Assembly: GCA_040882565.1 (NCBI GenBank)
Contig: JBBEAZ010000017.1
Span: 59,104 to 123,103 of the forward strand
Direction of reading: 5' to 3'
From: CF-162 sp040882565
GTDB taxonomy: Bacteria; Chloroflexota; Dehalococcoidia; SM23-28-2; RBG-16-64-32
DNA length: 64,000 nt
Made by a program: the position numbers and the translations under genes. The notes under the pieces are model-generated. The model ran no database searches, was not told the DNA's origin, and saw only the letters and a list, made by a program, of their open reading frames with translations. Shown in pieces: positions 25,153-33,700 of the stretch (the first letter of the stretch is position 1; each line of letters begins with the position of its first letter).

Positions 25153-26034
25153 CTACCCCGCCACGAGTACCTCGTCGCCGATTTCAGGGCAGCCCACCGG
25201 CTGGTCGACGCTGAGCCCCGCGTCGAAGCGCAGCAGCTTCAGCGAATCGACGGGGTTCACTTCGCCCGAGCAGTCTACATCGCCCCACGGGTGCGGCGAG
25301 GCATTCGCGACCTCGACAACCTGGCCCATCTCCGGGCAATCGCCTGTGCTGGTGCTGAGCCCCGCATCGTGGCGCAGCGTTAGAAGCGAGTCGACCGGGT
25401 CTGGCTGGTCCAGTGGGTCGCCAGAGCAGTTGTTGTTGCCCCACACTACCTCCTGCCCCGGTGCCTCTGTCGGTGTCGCCGTCGGCGCTGGAGTTGGCGT
25501 TGGCGTTGGCGTTGGCGTGGACTCCTGCGAGAGTTCGATCGTCTCCGTTGCAGACCCCCCCGCGCCGAATTCAAGCGTCACGTCGAGGGTGATCTGGCCG
25601 GCTAACACCGTTCCTGTGCCGCTGACGCTCGATATGTCCTGGTGGAGGTCTGTGCCCGTGAGCGTGATCGTGCCGTTCTGCGCGATCGTAACCGTGACGT
25701 CGCCGAAGATAGGGTGGTCCTGAACCTCCACCACTGTGCCGCCGGCATCGTCCCGATAAGTCGCATTGATCGTTTGGGGGCCGGGCTGGTTAAAGATGCC
25801 GTCTATCGTCGCCTCGGCCGTGCAGTCATCTCTTATTTCGGCGTCTACCGTGAGAGTGCCGTTGCTGGCGAAAGTGTGGTTCACCCAGGTCCCGCTCCAG
25901 TGACCGGACAGGCTCCCGAAAAGGGCGAAACTCTGTGTGCAAACGGCCGGGCCGGCCGCGCTTCGCTGGATAGACTGGTGGCCCGCCACACCGACAACCG
26001 CCGCGATGAGCATGAGAACCAGGGTGAGGCGCAT
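25153..26034 (-). CDS. Secreted protein with two C-terminal dockerin-like EF-hand units (family member B)
   Basis: 293 residues. Signal peptide (about 1-28), then a beta-rich domain of about 150 residues with alternating short strands (GTLTVDAEI, TINATYRDDAG, VTVTIAQNGTITLTGT), not assigned to a family. A Thr-Pro repeat linker follows, then two units: WGNNNCSGDPLDQPDPVDSL, which carries a four-residue insertion in its loop, and WGDVDCSGEVNPVDSLKLLR. The chain ends shortly after the last CPEIG. AAGGAGGG precedes the ATG. Tandem with members A, C and D on the same strand. Confidence 0.85.
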   Translation of the reverse strand: MRLTLVLMLIAAVVGVAGHQSIQRSAAGPAVCTQSFALFGSLSGHWSGTWVNHTFASNGTLTVDAEIRDDCTAEATIDGIFNQPGPQTINATYRDDAGGTVVEVQDHPIFGDVTVTIAQNGTITLTGTDLHQDISSVSGTGTVLAGQITLDVTLEFGAGGSATETIELSQESTPTPTPTPTPAPTATPTEAPGQEVVWGNNNCSGDPLDQPDPVDSLLTLRHDAGLSTSTGDCPEMGQVVEVANASPHPWGDVDCSGEVNPVDSLKLLRFDAGLSVDQPVGCPEIGDEVLVAG

Positions 26035-26161
26035 CGATCCCTCCTTGCGTCCGCTTGTTGGCTACAGACCGCTTGCCCGCACCATAGAGAGCATCAGCCC
26101 ATGCGTCAAGTGGTATCAACGCCGCGATCTCCACCTCAGTCGTGCGGTGGAGTGGCGCCCG

Positions 26162-27766
26162 CTACCCCGGCTCGCTGACGAGCACGCCCTCCCCGATTTC
26201 GGGGCATCCCACCGGCTGTTCCACGTTGAGTCCCGCGTCGAAGCGCAGCAGCTTGAGCGAGTCCACGGGGTTGGCCGCTCCGGAGCAGTCCACGTCACCC
26301 CATGGGTGCGGCGAGGCGGACGAGACATCGACCACCTGGCCCATGTCCGGGCAGTCGCCGGTGTTCGTCGAAAGGCCGCCATCGAAGCGCAGCTCGAGCA
26401 GCGAGTCGATTGGGTCCGGCGCGCCGGAGCAGTTGTTGTCGCCCCAGGTACGTGATGTGCCGGCGGTGCTCATCAGCTTGAAGACGGCGGCGCGTTGCCC
26501 GTCTGCAGCCTGCACTGAGCCGGCGATGAGTATCGCGCCGTTAGCAGTGAGGGTGACGTCATTGAACTGGGCGCCGGGGACAGCCGGGGCATCAAGGAAC
26601 ACCCAACCGCTTTGGCCGAACGCCGCGTCTGGGTTGCCTTCGGAATCAAACCGCGCGATGAACGCCTGACTGCCCGTCTCTTCGTGTACCCCCACGACGA
26701 TAATCTTGCCGTCGTCCGCCAGCACTGCGCCTTGCACCTCTTGCGAGCCAGGCTTGTCGATGATGATGAACCCGTTGCTGTTTCCAAAGGTTTCGTCCAG
26801 CGTGCCGTTCGCGTTGTAGCGCGCCATGAATAACGTGTCCTGGAACTGGCCAAAGTTTCCGGGATCGACGAGACCGTCGCCAACGGCCAGAACACGCCCA
26901 TCCGGAAGAGCAAAGATTTCTTCGATCCAGTCACGTGAGCTGAAGAAGCTGGTAGTCGTCTTGCCGTCATCGCCGAAACTGTCGTCGAGAGTGCCGTCGG
27001 CGTTGTACATCGCGACGACCGAAGACTCTGGTGTGTCATCGGCAACGTCGCGGTAACCGGCCGCGACGAATCGGTCGCCTGGATAGGCGGCCAGCGCCAA
27101 CGATACCTGGTCGAGCCCGTCATCCGGGGGCGAGAAGTCCGTCTGGACCTGGCCATTTTCGCCGAAGGAATTGTCCAGGACGCCGTTGCTGTTATAGCGG
27201 GCGAAGGTGAAGAAGTAAGGTCCGTAGTCTATCGTTCCCCCGACGATGACGTTGTCACCTGGCCAGGCGATCAGCCGGGACATCTCCGGCTCCTCCGTCT
27301 CAGACGGGTCGTCCGGGTTGAAGAATTGTGAGCCGGTGACACCATCCCCGCCGAACGACTCGTCTGGCGTACCATCGTTGTTCAGTCTGACAAGGTGGTC
27401 GTCGCCAAAGCCGGTCGCCAGCATCTTGCCCGCAGACACCACCTCGATATCCTCGCCACGCCGGATGAGGTCGCTGGTGTAGAGGCCGTCTTCGGCGAAG
27501 CTCGTGTCCAATGAGCCGCCAGAGTTGAAACGGATGACGATCAGGTTCCCCTGTTGGTCCTGCCCAGTCACCACGATCTTACCGTCGTCCTGTAGGTCGA
27601 GCGCGAGAGCGCGACTTCCGGGACCACCTATCTCAGCGATGGCGACGCCACCGGTCCCGAAACCTTGATCGAGGTCACCGGCCGCTCCGGACGTTGGGCG
27701 CGAGAGGCTTAGGGCCGCGATAGCGACTGCCAGAAAGAGGATGGTCCAGTGTCGGCTGAAACGCAT
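26162..27766 (-). CDS. Secreted delta-60 repeat protein with dockerin-like C-terminus (family member C)
   Basis: 534 residues starting MRFSRHWTILFLAVA, a signal peptide. About seven delta-60 repeats follow (about residues 30-430), each reading roughly DGKIVVTG, then (A/I)RFNSGGSLDTSFG, a pattern expected to form a beta-propeller. The C-terminus has two dockerin-like units, WGDNNCSGAPDPIDSLLELR and WGDVDCSGAANPVDSLKLLR. No Thr-Pro linker is present. I start at 27766 because the signal peptide begins there and TAGGCT lies seven bases upstream (leaderless); the longer frame to 27802 adds a hydrophilic stretch. Confidence 0.87.
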   Translation of the reverse strand: MRFSRHWTILFLAVAIAALSLSRPTSGAAGDLDQGFGTGGVAIAEIGGPGSRALALDLQDDGKIVVTGQDQQGNLIVIRFNSGGSLDTSFAEDGLYTSDLIRRGEDIEVVSAGKMLATGFGDDHLVRLNNDGTPDESFGGDGVTGSQFFNPDDPSETEEPEMSRLIAWPGDNVIVGGTIDYGPYFFTFARYNSNGVLDNSFGENGQVQTDFSPPDDGLDQVSLALAAYPGDRFVAAGYRDVADDTPESSVVAMYNADGTLDDSFGDDGKTTTSFFSSRDWIEEIFALPDGRVLAVGDGLVDPGNFGQFQDTLFMARYNANGTLDETFGNSNGFIIIDKPGSQEVQGAVLADDGKIIVVGVHEETGSQAFIARFDSEGNPDAAFGQSGWVFLDAPAVPGAQFNDVTLTANGAILIAGSVQAADGQRAAVFKLMSTAGTSRTWGDNNCSGAPDPIDSLLELRFDGGLSTNTGDCPDMGQVVDVSSASPHPWGDVDCSGAANPVDSLKLLRFDAGLNVEQPVGCPEIGEGVLVSEPG

Positions 27767-27807
27767 GAGCGTCAGCCTACGGCGGCCTGACCTCACGGTC
27801 AAGAGAA

Positions 27808-29442
27808 CTAACCGGGGAAGACGATAGCGGCGCCCATGGCCGGGCAGCCGGGTTCCTGCTGAACGCCCATCGCGGCGTCAAAGCGCAGGATCTTTAGCGA
27901 ATCGACGGGGTTAACCTGGCCGTTGCAGTCGACGTCTCCCCAGATGAAGACGGTGGCTATGTGCAACTCAGCGCCGATGCCCGGACATCCTTGCGTGTTG
28001 GCGTCGAGCCCGGCGTCGTGGCGCAGCGTCAGCAGCGAGTCTACCGGGTCCGGCGGAGCCTGGGTGCAGTTGTTGTCGCCCCACTTTCCGTCATGCGCGG
28101 GCGTCGGCGCCGGTGTGCCCATTGTTAGGTTCACCGTGAAAGTGCTCGGCGGGTTCGCGACGTAGCGCGAGGATAGTGTGACGTGCGCCGTATAGTTGCC
28201 GGGCGTCATACCTGTGGCATTGACGGTGACAGTGATAGCGCCGTTCCTCGCGCCTAGGTCACTGCCGAGAGCGACACCCGCCGCTGGCGAGACCTTGAGC
28301 CACGAGCTATCACTGAGCGCCTGGTAACCGAGGACGCCGGTACCCGCGTTGATCACGTCGAAGCCGACGGTCGTCGCGGTAGTTGTGCTATCGAGCGACA
28401 CGTTTGCCCCACCCGACGATAGCGACATCGTAGGCGTGCCGAGGATCTGGTCGCGGGTGACATTGAGCACCGTGGCGTCGGTGTGCCAGGTGTTGGGCGT
28501 GGGCATATCCATGGCCGCGCAATTGAGGTTGTACGAGCACGGGTTCCAGTTCTCCAGGGACAGCGGCACGGCAAAGGTGGCCTCCGTTAGCTCCGGCAGG
28601 TGGACGTCCTGCGGCGGCCAGAGCTGGCTCCCGGCACGGAAGGGGGGACGCTGCACGCAGCCGAGGACGAGCTCCTGGTAGGGGTACTGTGTGCGGTCGT
28701 GTCCGTAGCCGTCGTCGGCAGTGCCGCAGCTGTACTGGACGCGCGTTGTCTGGTAGGCGGGGTTCAGCGGGTGGTTGGAGTAGGCGAAGCCATTGTATCC
28801 CCAGATCGCGTAATACCAGTTCTCGATCAAGTTCGGGTTGCGGTCGCCGACTGCCGGCCGGTATTCGGGAGACATGTTCCACTTGTCGGCGAGGATGCGG
28901 GCGCCGCGCACCATGTTGAAGGCGTAGTGCGTGCCGATCATCGCCTGGTCCAGGTTCGGGACGCCGGAGATGTTCTGCATGCCGGTTGTGACCTGCATGA
29001 CGCCGTAACCGCAGTCGTGTGAGGCGAGAACGGGGCCCGTCTCACCGTAGTCGACGAGGGGGGTGTAGCTAGCCTGCGCCCAGCCGCTCTCCAGGTAGGC
29101 GATGGACTTGAGGATCACGGGCGGGACGTACGGCACGGCGACTCCCTGAGGGCCGTTGCGGAGGCCGGTCTCGATGCCCGGAAGGGCGAAACCAGCGTTC
29201 TCCGGAGAGACAAGGTTGTAGCCGGCCAGCTCAAGGGCGCGGGCGTAACTCTCCCTGTAGTCGAGCGCCTCGTATGTCTGTATGTCGAAGGGGCCGCTGG
29301 GGCTGCCGGTGTTGGGGCAGAGGTGGTGGGCAGCGGCGGAGCGCGCTGTAGGTAGGAGATGCAAGGCCGCCGCCGCGAGTATCACGACGGCTAGCGCGAC
29401 GGGGCGCGCGGTCGTCAGATGCCGCCTCCACAGTCCAACCAC
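27808..29442 (-). CDS. Secreted lysozyme-fold/BACON-like protein with dockerin-like C-terminus (family member D)
   Basis: 544 residues with an N-terminal export signal. Residues about 95-200 resemble a lytic transglycosylase: SIAYLESGWAQASY provides the catalytic Glu-Ser, and DCGYGVMQVTTGMQ matches the GYGLMQ motif. A BACON-like beta domain (about 325-440; SSWLKVSPAAG then MTPGNYTAHVTLSS) follows, then two dockerin-like units, WGDNNCTQAPPDPVDSLLTL and WGDVDCNGQVNPVDSLKILR. Probably acts on the cell wall or a glycan outside the cell. The start is a GTG at 29442, less certain than the rest. Confidence 0.82.
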   Translation of the reverse strand: MVGLWRRHLTTARPVALAVVILAAAALHLLPTARSAAAHHLCPNTGSPSGPFDIQTYEALDYRESYARALELAGYNLVSPENAGFALPGIETGLRNGPQGVAVPYVPPVILKSIAYLESGWAQASYTPLVDYGETGPVLASHDCGYGVMQVTTGMQNISGVPNLDQAMIGTHYAFNMVRGARILADKWNMSPEYRPAVGDRNPNLIENWYYAIWGYNGFAYSNHPLNPAYQTTRVQYSCGTADDGYGHDRTQYPYQELVLGCVQRPPFRAGSQLWPPQDVHLPELTEATFAVPLSLENWNPCSYNLNCAAMDMPTPNTWHTDATVLNVTRDQILGTPTMSLSSGGANVSLDSTTTATTVGFDVINAGTGVLGYQALSDSSWLKVSPAAGVALGSDLGARNGAITVTVNATGMTPGNYTAHVTLSSRYVANPPSTFTVNLTMGTPAPTPAHDGKWGDNNCTQAPPDPVDSLLTLRHDAGLDANTQGCPGIGAELHIATVFIWGDVDCNGQVNPVDSLKILRFDAAMGVQQEPGCPAMGAAIVFPG

Positions 29443-29590
29443 AGAATTAGTAACGCTTTGGGGGTTCCTTCGGTACTGGAGACGCGGTATCCCCGGCGCT
29501 CGTAACAGAGCGGAGCGGCTTCTCGAAGTGACCTCTTAGACATGCGAATAGGTGCGAGAGGCATTGCAGGCATGATAGCGGACAAAGATT

Positions 29591-29613
29591 AAGGCCCCCG
29601 AAACGGGGGCCTT
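29591..29613 (-). terminator. Strong terminator after the zinc-ribbon gene
   Basis: 10-bp perfect stem AAGGCCCCCG/CGGGGGCCTT with an AAA loop on the + strand. Read on the - strand it is followed by TAATCTTTG, so it terminates the small gene at 29640 and insulates the secreted-protein cluster downstream. Confidence 0.85.
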
Positions 29614-29639
29614 TCCGCATTCAGTTTAAGCGGGGTCTA

Positions 29640-29867
29640 CTAAGCGCGAACGCGGGGTGTATGCATCGCGCCGCTACTGATCGGCTCGTCGATGTAGAGA
29701 TCGCCGTTGCGGATCTTGATGTTGAAGCCACAAGACGGATTGGTGCATGCCCACGCTTTGTAGTAGATAGCCGCTCCCTGGCTGCCGAAATCCGAAAGTG
29801 GGACAAGGTCCCCGACATCACACTTCTGACACCGCGGAAAGCCGGTTGCGCCTGACATTCCTACCAC
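29640..29867 (-). CDS. Small zinc-ribbon-like protein (75 aa)
   Basis: 75 residues. CQKC near residues 13-16 and a second pair in CTNPSCGF near 41-46 form a four-cysteine zinc site separated by an aromatic beta-hairpin, a pattern typical of zinc ribbons in nucleic-acid or redox proteins. Family not recognised. The GTG at 29867 has GGGAGGG five bases upstream; an ATG three codons later is the alternative. Flanked by a terminator and divergent from uppP. Confidence 0.65.
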   Translation of the reverse strand: MVGMSGATGFPRCQKCDVGDLVPLSDFGSQGAAIYYKAWACTNPSCGFNIKIRNGDLYIDEPISSGAMHTPRVRA

Positions 29868-30023
29868 TGTTCCCTCCCCCTTTTTATGTTGTGCGCGGAG
29901 TATAACAGCGACGATTTTGAGTTACAAGCGAAACTCTGAGAGATTTGGCGCGCCGTTCCGCCACCCGGAAGTTGCGGGTGAAATGGCTCCCCACTGGCTG
30001 CGCGGCTATGCTACAGGCGCGGC

Positions 30024-30848
30024 ATGGAAGACGTTCTGCGCGCCATTGTCCTGGGAATCGTCCAGGGTTTAACAGAGTTTCTGCCCATCTCTTCCTCCGG
30101 TCATCTCATCGCCTTGCGGCGGCTCCTCGGCTGGGAGCTCACCGACGACCTGACGTTTGACGTCTCGCTGCACCTCGGCACAACGGTCGCCGTCCTCGCC
30201 TTCTTCTGGCGCGAGTGGCGGCAGATGCTGCGCAGCCTTCTGCTGCGCCTAACCGGCGAACGGCGCCCCGAATTCTCAGGCGTTTACGACGACCGCATGA
30301 TGATGCTCGTCGTCGCCGGCTCAGTGCCCATCGCGGTGCTTGGGTTCGCGCTGAACGACTGGGTGGAGGACGAGGTCCGCTCTCCCATCGTCGTCGGAGT
30401 GATGCTCATCATCTTCGGCGTCGTCCTGGCGTTCGCTGAATGGGCGGGCCGCCCGCAGCGCACGCTTGGCGAAGCGGGCCTGCGAGACGCCCTCCTTATC
30501 GGCTCCGTGCAGGCCATTTCGCTGGTGCCGGGCGTCTCGCGCTCGGGGATCACGATCTCCGCCGGGCTTCTGCTTGGATACACGCGAGAGGAGGCGGCGC
30601 GCTTCTCGTTCCTCCTGTCGACGCCCGCGATCGCCGGGGCGGGCCTGCTGACGCTGACCGACGCCATCAGTAACGACAGGATCGCTGGCAACCTGGACCA
30701 GATCATCGCCGGGGCAATCGTGGCGGCGTTCGTCGGCTGGTTGAGCATCGGCGTGCTGCTGAAGCTGGTGCAGACGCGGAGTTTCCTGCCGTTTGTGGCG
30801 TACCGGTTGGTGGCCGGGGTGTTCTTGATCGTGTATTTCGCGGTCTAG
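30024..30848 (+). CDS. uppP: Undecaprenyl-diphosphatase UppP (BacA)
   Basis: Integral membrane phosphatase, 274 residues, that recycles undecaprenyl pyrophosphate to the monophosphate carrier for peptidoglycan and surface polysaccharide synthesis. Both signature motifs are present: GIVQGLTEFLPISSSGHL near the N-terminus with its catalytic Glu, and VPGVSRSGITIS near residue 170 with the catalytic Arg. About eight hydrophobic helices. Often confers bacitracin tolerance. TATGCT ends 11 bases before the ATG and no Shine-Dalgarno is visible. Confidence 0.97.
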   Translation: MEDVLRAIVLGIVQGLTEFLPISSSGHLIALRRLLGWELTDDLTFDVSLHLGTTVAVLAFFWREWRQMLRSLLLRLTGERRPEFSGVYDDRMMMLVVAGSVPIAVLGFALNDWVEDEVRSPIVVGVMLIIFGVVLAFAEWAGRPQRTLGEAGLRDALLIGSVQAISLVPGVSRSGITISAGLLLGYTREEAARFSFLLSTPAIAGAGLLTLTDAISNDRIAGNLDQIIAGAIVAAFVGWLSIGVLLKLVQTRSFLPFVAYRLVAGVFLIVYFAV

Positions 30849-30881
30849 GCAGGTCACGCGCTACAATCGTGCGGCAACACA

Positions 30882-31643
30882 ATGGATGAGACACGCCTGA
30901 AGGAATTGCTTGAATCGCTGCAAAGCGGCGAAATAACGGTGCCTGCTGCCGTTGAGCGCCTGCGTAGGCTGCCGTACGAGGACCTGGGCTTCGCAGCGCT
31001 CGATCACCACCGGGCGCTGCGCACCGGCTTTCCTGAGGTCGTGCTCGGCCTGGGGAAGACCCCGGAGCAGATCGCGGCGATCACCGAGCGGTTGGCGGCG
31101 CAGAGCGAGACCGTGCTCGTGACGCGCGCGGACGTTGCCGCGTACCAGGCCGTGAAGGCCGCCTTGCCGGACGCCATCTATCACGCCCAGGCGCGCGCCA
31201 TTACGCTAGAACGGAACAATGCTGCTAAGCGCCCGGGCGTCGTCGTAGCCTGCGCTGGCACGTCCGACCTGCCTGTGGCAGAGGAGGCAGCGGTGACGGT
31301 CGAGATCATGGGGAGCGCCGCGGACCGCATGTACGACGTCGGCGTTGCCGGCCTGCATCGTCTCTTGGACAAACTGGACCGCCTGCGCGCTGCCCGCGCG
31401 ATCGTGGTGGTCGCGGGCATGGAGGGCGCATTGCCGAGCGTGGTCTCCGGCCTTGTCTCCGCGCCGGTCATCGCGGTGCCGACGTCGATCGGATACGGTG
31501 CAAGCTTCGGCGGCCTTGCCCCGTTGCTGGCGATGCTCAACTCGTGCGCAGCAGGCGTTTCGGTAGTCAACATCGACAACGGCTTCGGCGCCGGCTACCT
31601 CGCTGCTGTCATCAACCGCCAGAGCGTCCGGCAGGACGACTAG
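30882..31643 (+). CDS. larB: Nickel pincer cofactor biosynthesis protein LarB
   Basis: 253 residues with an AIR-carboxylase-like C-terminal domain (about 115-250; ACAGTSDLPVAEEA, GAALPSV-type loops and PTSIGYGASFGG). LarB carboxylates and hydrolyses nicotinic acid adenine dinucleotide in the first step of the nickel-pincer nucleotide made for lactate racemase-type enzymes. larC begins one base after its stop. TACAAT at 30862-30867 implies a leader of only about eight bases. Confidence 0.93.
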   Translation: MDETRLKELLESLQSGEITVPAAVERLRRLPYEDLGFAALDHHRALRTGFPEVVLGLGKTPEQIAAITERLAAQSETVLVTRADVAAYQAVKAALPDAIYHAQARAITLERNNAAKRPGVVVACAGTSDLPVAEEAAVTVEIMGSAADRMYDVGVAGLHRLLDKLDRLRAARAIVVVAGMEGALPSVVSGLVSAPVIAVPTSIGYGASFGGLAPLLAMLNSCAAGVSVVNIDNGFGAGYLAAVINRQSVRQDD

Positions 31644-31644
31644 C

Positions 31645-32817
31645 GTGCGCATCGGCTACGTCGACTGTTTTTCCGGCGTCAGCGGCGACATGCTGCTGGG
31701 TGCGATCATCGACGCCGGCGTTCCGGCGGAGGCGCTGCGAGAAGAATTGGCGCGCTTACCGCTCGACGGATACACCCTCGATGCGCGTAAGGTGATCCGT
31801 GCAAGCATTGCCGCGACGCACGTCAGCGTGGCTGTGCAGGGCGAACCCGAGCCACGCACGTTCCGCGAGGTGGCGGAGCTCATCGCCGGATCTCGGCTGC
31901 CCGAGGCGGACAAGGATGGCGGCACGCGCGTGTTTCGCGGACTTGCCGAGGCGGAAGCGGCGGTACACGGCGAGACGATCGAGACGCTGCACCTTCATGA
32001 CGTTGGCGCAGTGGACGCGATCGTCGACGTGATGGGCACGGTGGCCGGGCTGCGTTTGCTGGGCGTGGAGGCTGTCTTCTGCTCTCCATTGCCAGCCGGC
32101 GAGGGCGAAGCTCACGGGCCGCACGGCACGCTGCCGGTACCCGCGCCGGCGACCCTGGAACTTCTGCGACGCGCGAACGCCCCACTCCGTCGCGCTGACG
32201 CCGTGGTCGGCGAAGCTGTTACGCCCACAGGCGCAGCAATCGTCACAACGCTCGCGCACTTCGAGCGCCCGGAGATGACGGTCGAGCGCGTTGGCTACGG
32301 CGCCGGTTCGCGCGACCCGGAGGGGCGGCCCAATGTACTGCGTCTCTGGACCGGCGAAGGCGCGGCAGGCGCAACGAGACCGATGGTGCTGATCGAGACG
32401 AATATCGACGACATGACGCCGGAGATGCTGGGCTACGCGCTCGAGAAGCTGCTGGCGGAGGGCGCTGCAGATGCCTGGTTTACACCGCTACAGATGAAGA
32501 AGAACCGCCCCGGCGTCATGCTTTCGGCCATCTGCAGTGAAGCAGATGAAGAAAAGATCGCGCGCCTGATCCTGCGTGAGACATCGACGCTTGGCGTGCG
32601 CGTGCGGCCGGTGTCGCGCTGGGAGGCTGAGCGTGAGGTCATCGAGTTCGAGTCGTCGCTGGGTCCCGCGGCGGCCAAGGTGAAACGCCTGCCGGGCGAG
32701 CCACCCAGCATCGCGCCCGAGTACGAGGCGTGCTGGCGGTTGGCGGAGGCGAGCGGAATGCCGATCGTCGATGTATACCGCGTCGTCGAGGACGAGGCGC
32801 GGGCGCACATCAAGTAA
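31645..32817 (+). CDS. larC: Nickel insertion protein LarC
   Basis: 390 residues starting at a GTG: MRIGYVDCFSGVSGDMLLGA. LarC is the CTP-dependent cyclometallase that inserts nickel into the pincer nucleotide. The frame is continuous, unlike in Lactiplantibacillus, where larC is split by a programmed frameshift. The N-terminal metal site, the central DVGAVDAIVDVMG segment and the C-terminal domain are all present. larE (sulfur insertion) and larA are not in the window. Its stop codon directly abuts the stop of the convergent HAD gene. Confidence 0.95.
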   Translation: MRIGYVDCFSGVSGDMLLGAIIDAGVPAEALREELARLPLDGYTLDARKVIRASIAATHVSVAVQGEPEPRTFREVAELIAGSRLPEADKDGGTRVFRGLAEAEAAVHGETIETLHLHDVGAVDAIVDVMGTVAGLRLLGVEAVFCSPLPAGEGEAHGPHGTLPVPAPATLELLRRANAPLRRADAVVGEAVTPTGAAIVTTLAHFERPEMTVERVGYGAGSRDPEGRPNVLRLWTGEGAAGATRPMVLIETNIDDMTPEMLGYALEKLLAEGAADAWFTPLQMKKNRPGVMLSAICSEADEEKIARLILRETSTLGVRVRPVSRWEAEREVIEFESSLGPAAAKVKRLPGEPPSIAPEYEACWRLAEASGMPIVDVYRVVEDEARAHIK

Positions 32818-33615
32818 CTACAGCAGGAAGCGGCGGACGGCCCACGCGACGCCGTCTTCGTCGTTCGTGGGGGCGACGTGGATGGCGGCGCGTTTGACCT
32901 CGTCCGGGGAGTTGCGCATGGCGATGCCAAGCCCGGCGAAGCGCAGCATCTCGATATCGGACTCAGAGTCGCCCATTGCGACCGTCTCAGCTCGTGAAAT
33001 GCCAAGCTCGCGGCAGACGATCTCAAGAGCATGCGCCTTCTCGGCGTCAGGGTGGTTCAGCACGACGTAGTGCGGCTGGCCGACCGGCGTGTTGAACGAG
33101 AAGTGCACGCGGTCGCCGTACTTCGGCCCGAAGCGCTCACCGACTTCGCGCACGGCGTTCTCCTGCCAGATCTGGACGCACGTCGCGGCGCCCTCGCCGA
33201 GGTGGTCGGAGTGACGCTCGGCGATGCGGAGGCCTCCCGGCAGCTTCTCCGGGATGATGCCCGGGCGCATCTGCATGTAGGTCGCGTGGCCGACAGTCGT
33301 GAACATCTCCCAGCCGTGGTCGTCGCCCCAGGTCACAACTTCCCGTGTCGCTTCAGCATCTAGCGGGAGGTGCAGGATCTCGCGCCCGTCCGGGTAGCGC
33401 ACTTCGGCGCCGTTCGAGCAGATGATCGGCGTCTCCAGACCCAATCGGTCTGACGTGCGCTTGGCGAGCCCGAACCAGCGCGACGTGGCGAGGACGATCG
33501 CCAGACCTGCTGCCTTGGCTTCTGAGAGCGCCTCGGTGTTGGCCTCGGACATGCGCATCGCGGAGTTGAGCAGGGTGCCGTCCAGGTCCAGCGCCAGGAG
33601 CTTGTAGCGCGACAT
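32818..33615 (-). CDS. Cof-type HAD family hydrolase
   Basis: 265-residue HAD phosphatase with a type IIB cap. Motif I LDLDGTLLNS (nucleophile Asp near residue 10), motif II in ATSRW, and the motif IV acidic cluster MGDSESDIEML are present. Substrates of this group are usually sugar phosphates or flavin nucleotides. Starts at MSRYKLLALDLDG; TATAAT lies six bases upstream with no Shine-Dalgarno, a clear leaderless start. No spacer between its stop codon and that of larC. Confidence 0.92.
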   Translation of the reverse strand: MSRYKLLALDLDGTLLNSAMRMSEANTEALSEAKAAGLAIVLATSRWFGLAKRTSDRLGLETPIICSNGAEVRYPDGREILHLPLDAEATREVVTWGDDHGWEMFTTVGHATYMQMRPGIIPEKLPGGLRIAERHSDHLGEGAATCVQIWQENAVREVGERFGPKYGDRVHFSFNTPVGQPHYVVLNHPDAEKAHALEIVCRELGISRAETVAMGDSESDIEMLRFAGLGIAMRNSPDEVKRAAIHVAPTNDEDGVAWAVRRFLL

Positions 33616-33700
33616 GGCGGCATTATAGCGTGCTGCACCAACAGATTTGGGCAGATTTCTGGTAGTGCATGGCTTGCCAGTCGGCCTCGATAATCTGGTC

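Noticed and set aside
25480..25520. Short tandem repeat (GGCGTT)n
   Set aside because: It encodes the Thr-Pro linker of family member B; not a CRISPR or satellite element.
29443..29590. Possible second riboswitch before the lysozyme-like gene
   Set aside because: GC-rich pieces such as GTACCGAAGGAACCCCC recall c-di-AMP aptamers, but the other landmarks (GCCGAATC, GGGGTGAAT, AGCTAAC) are missing.
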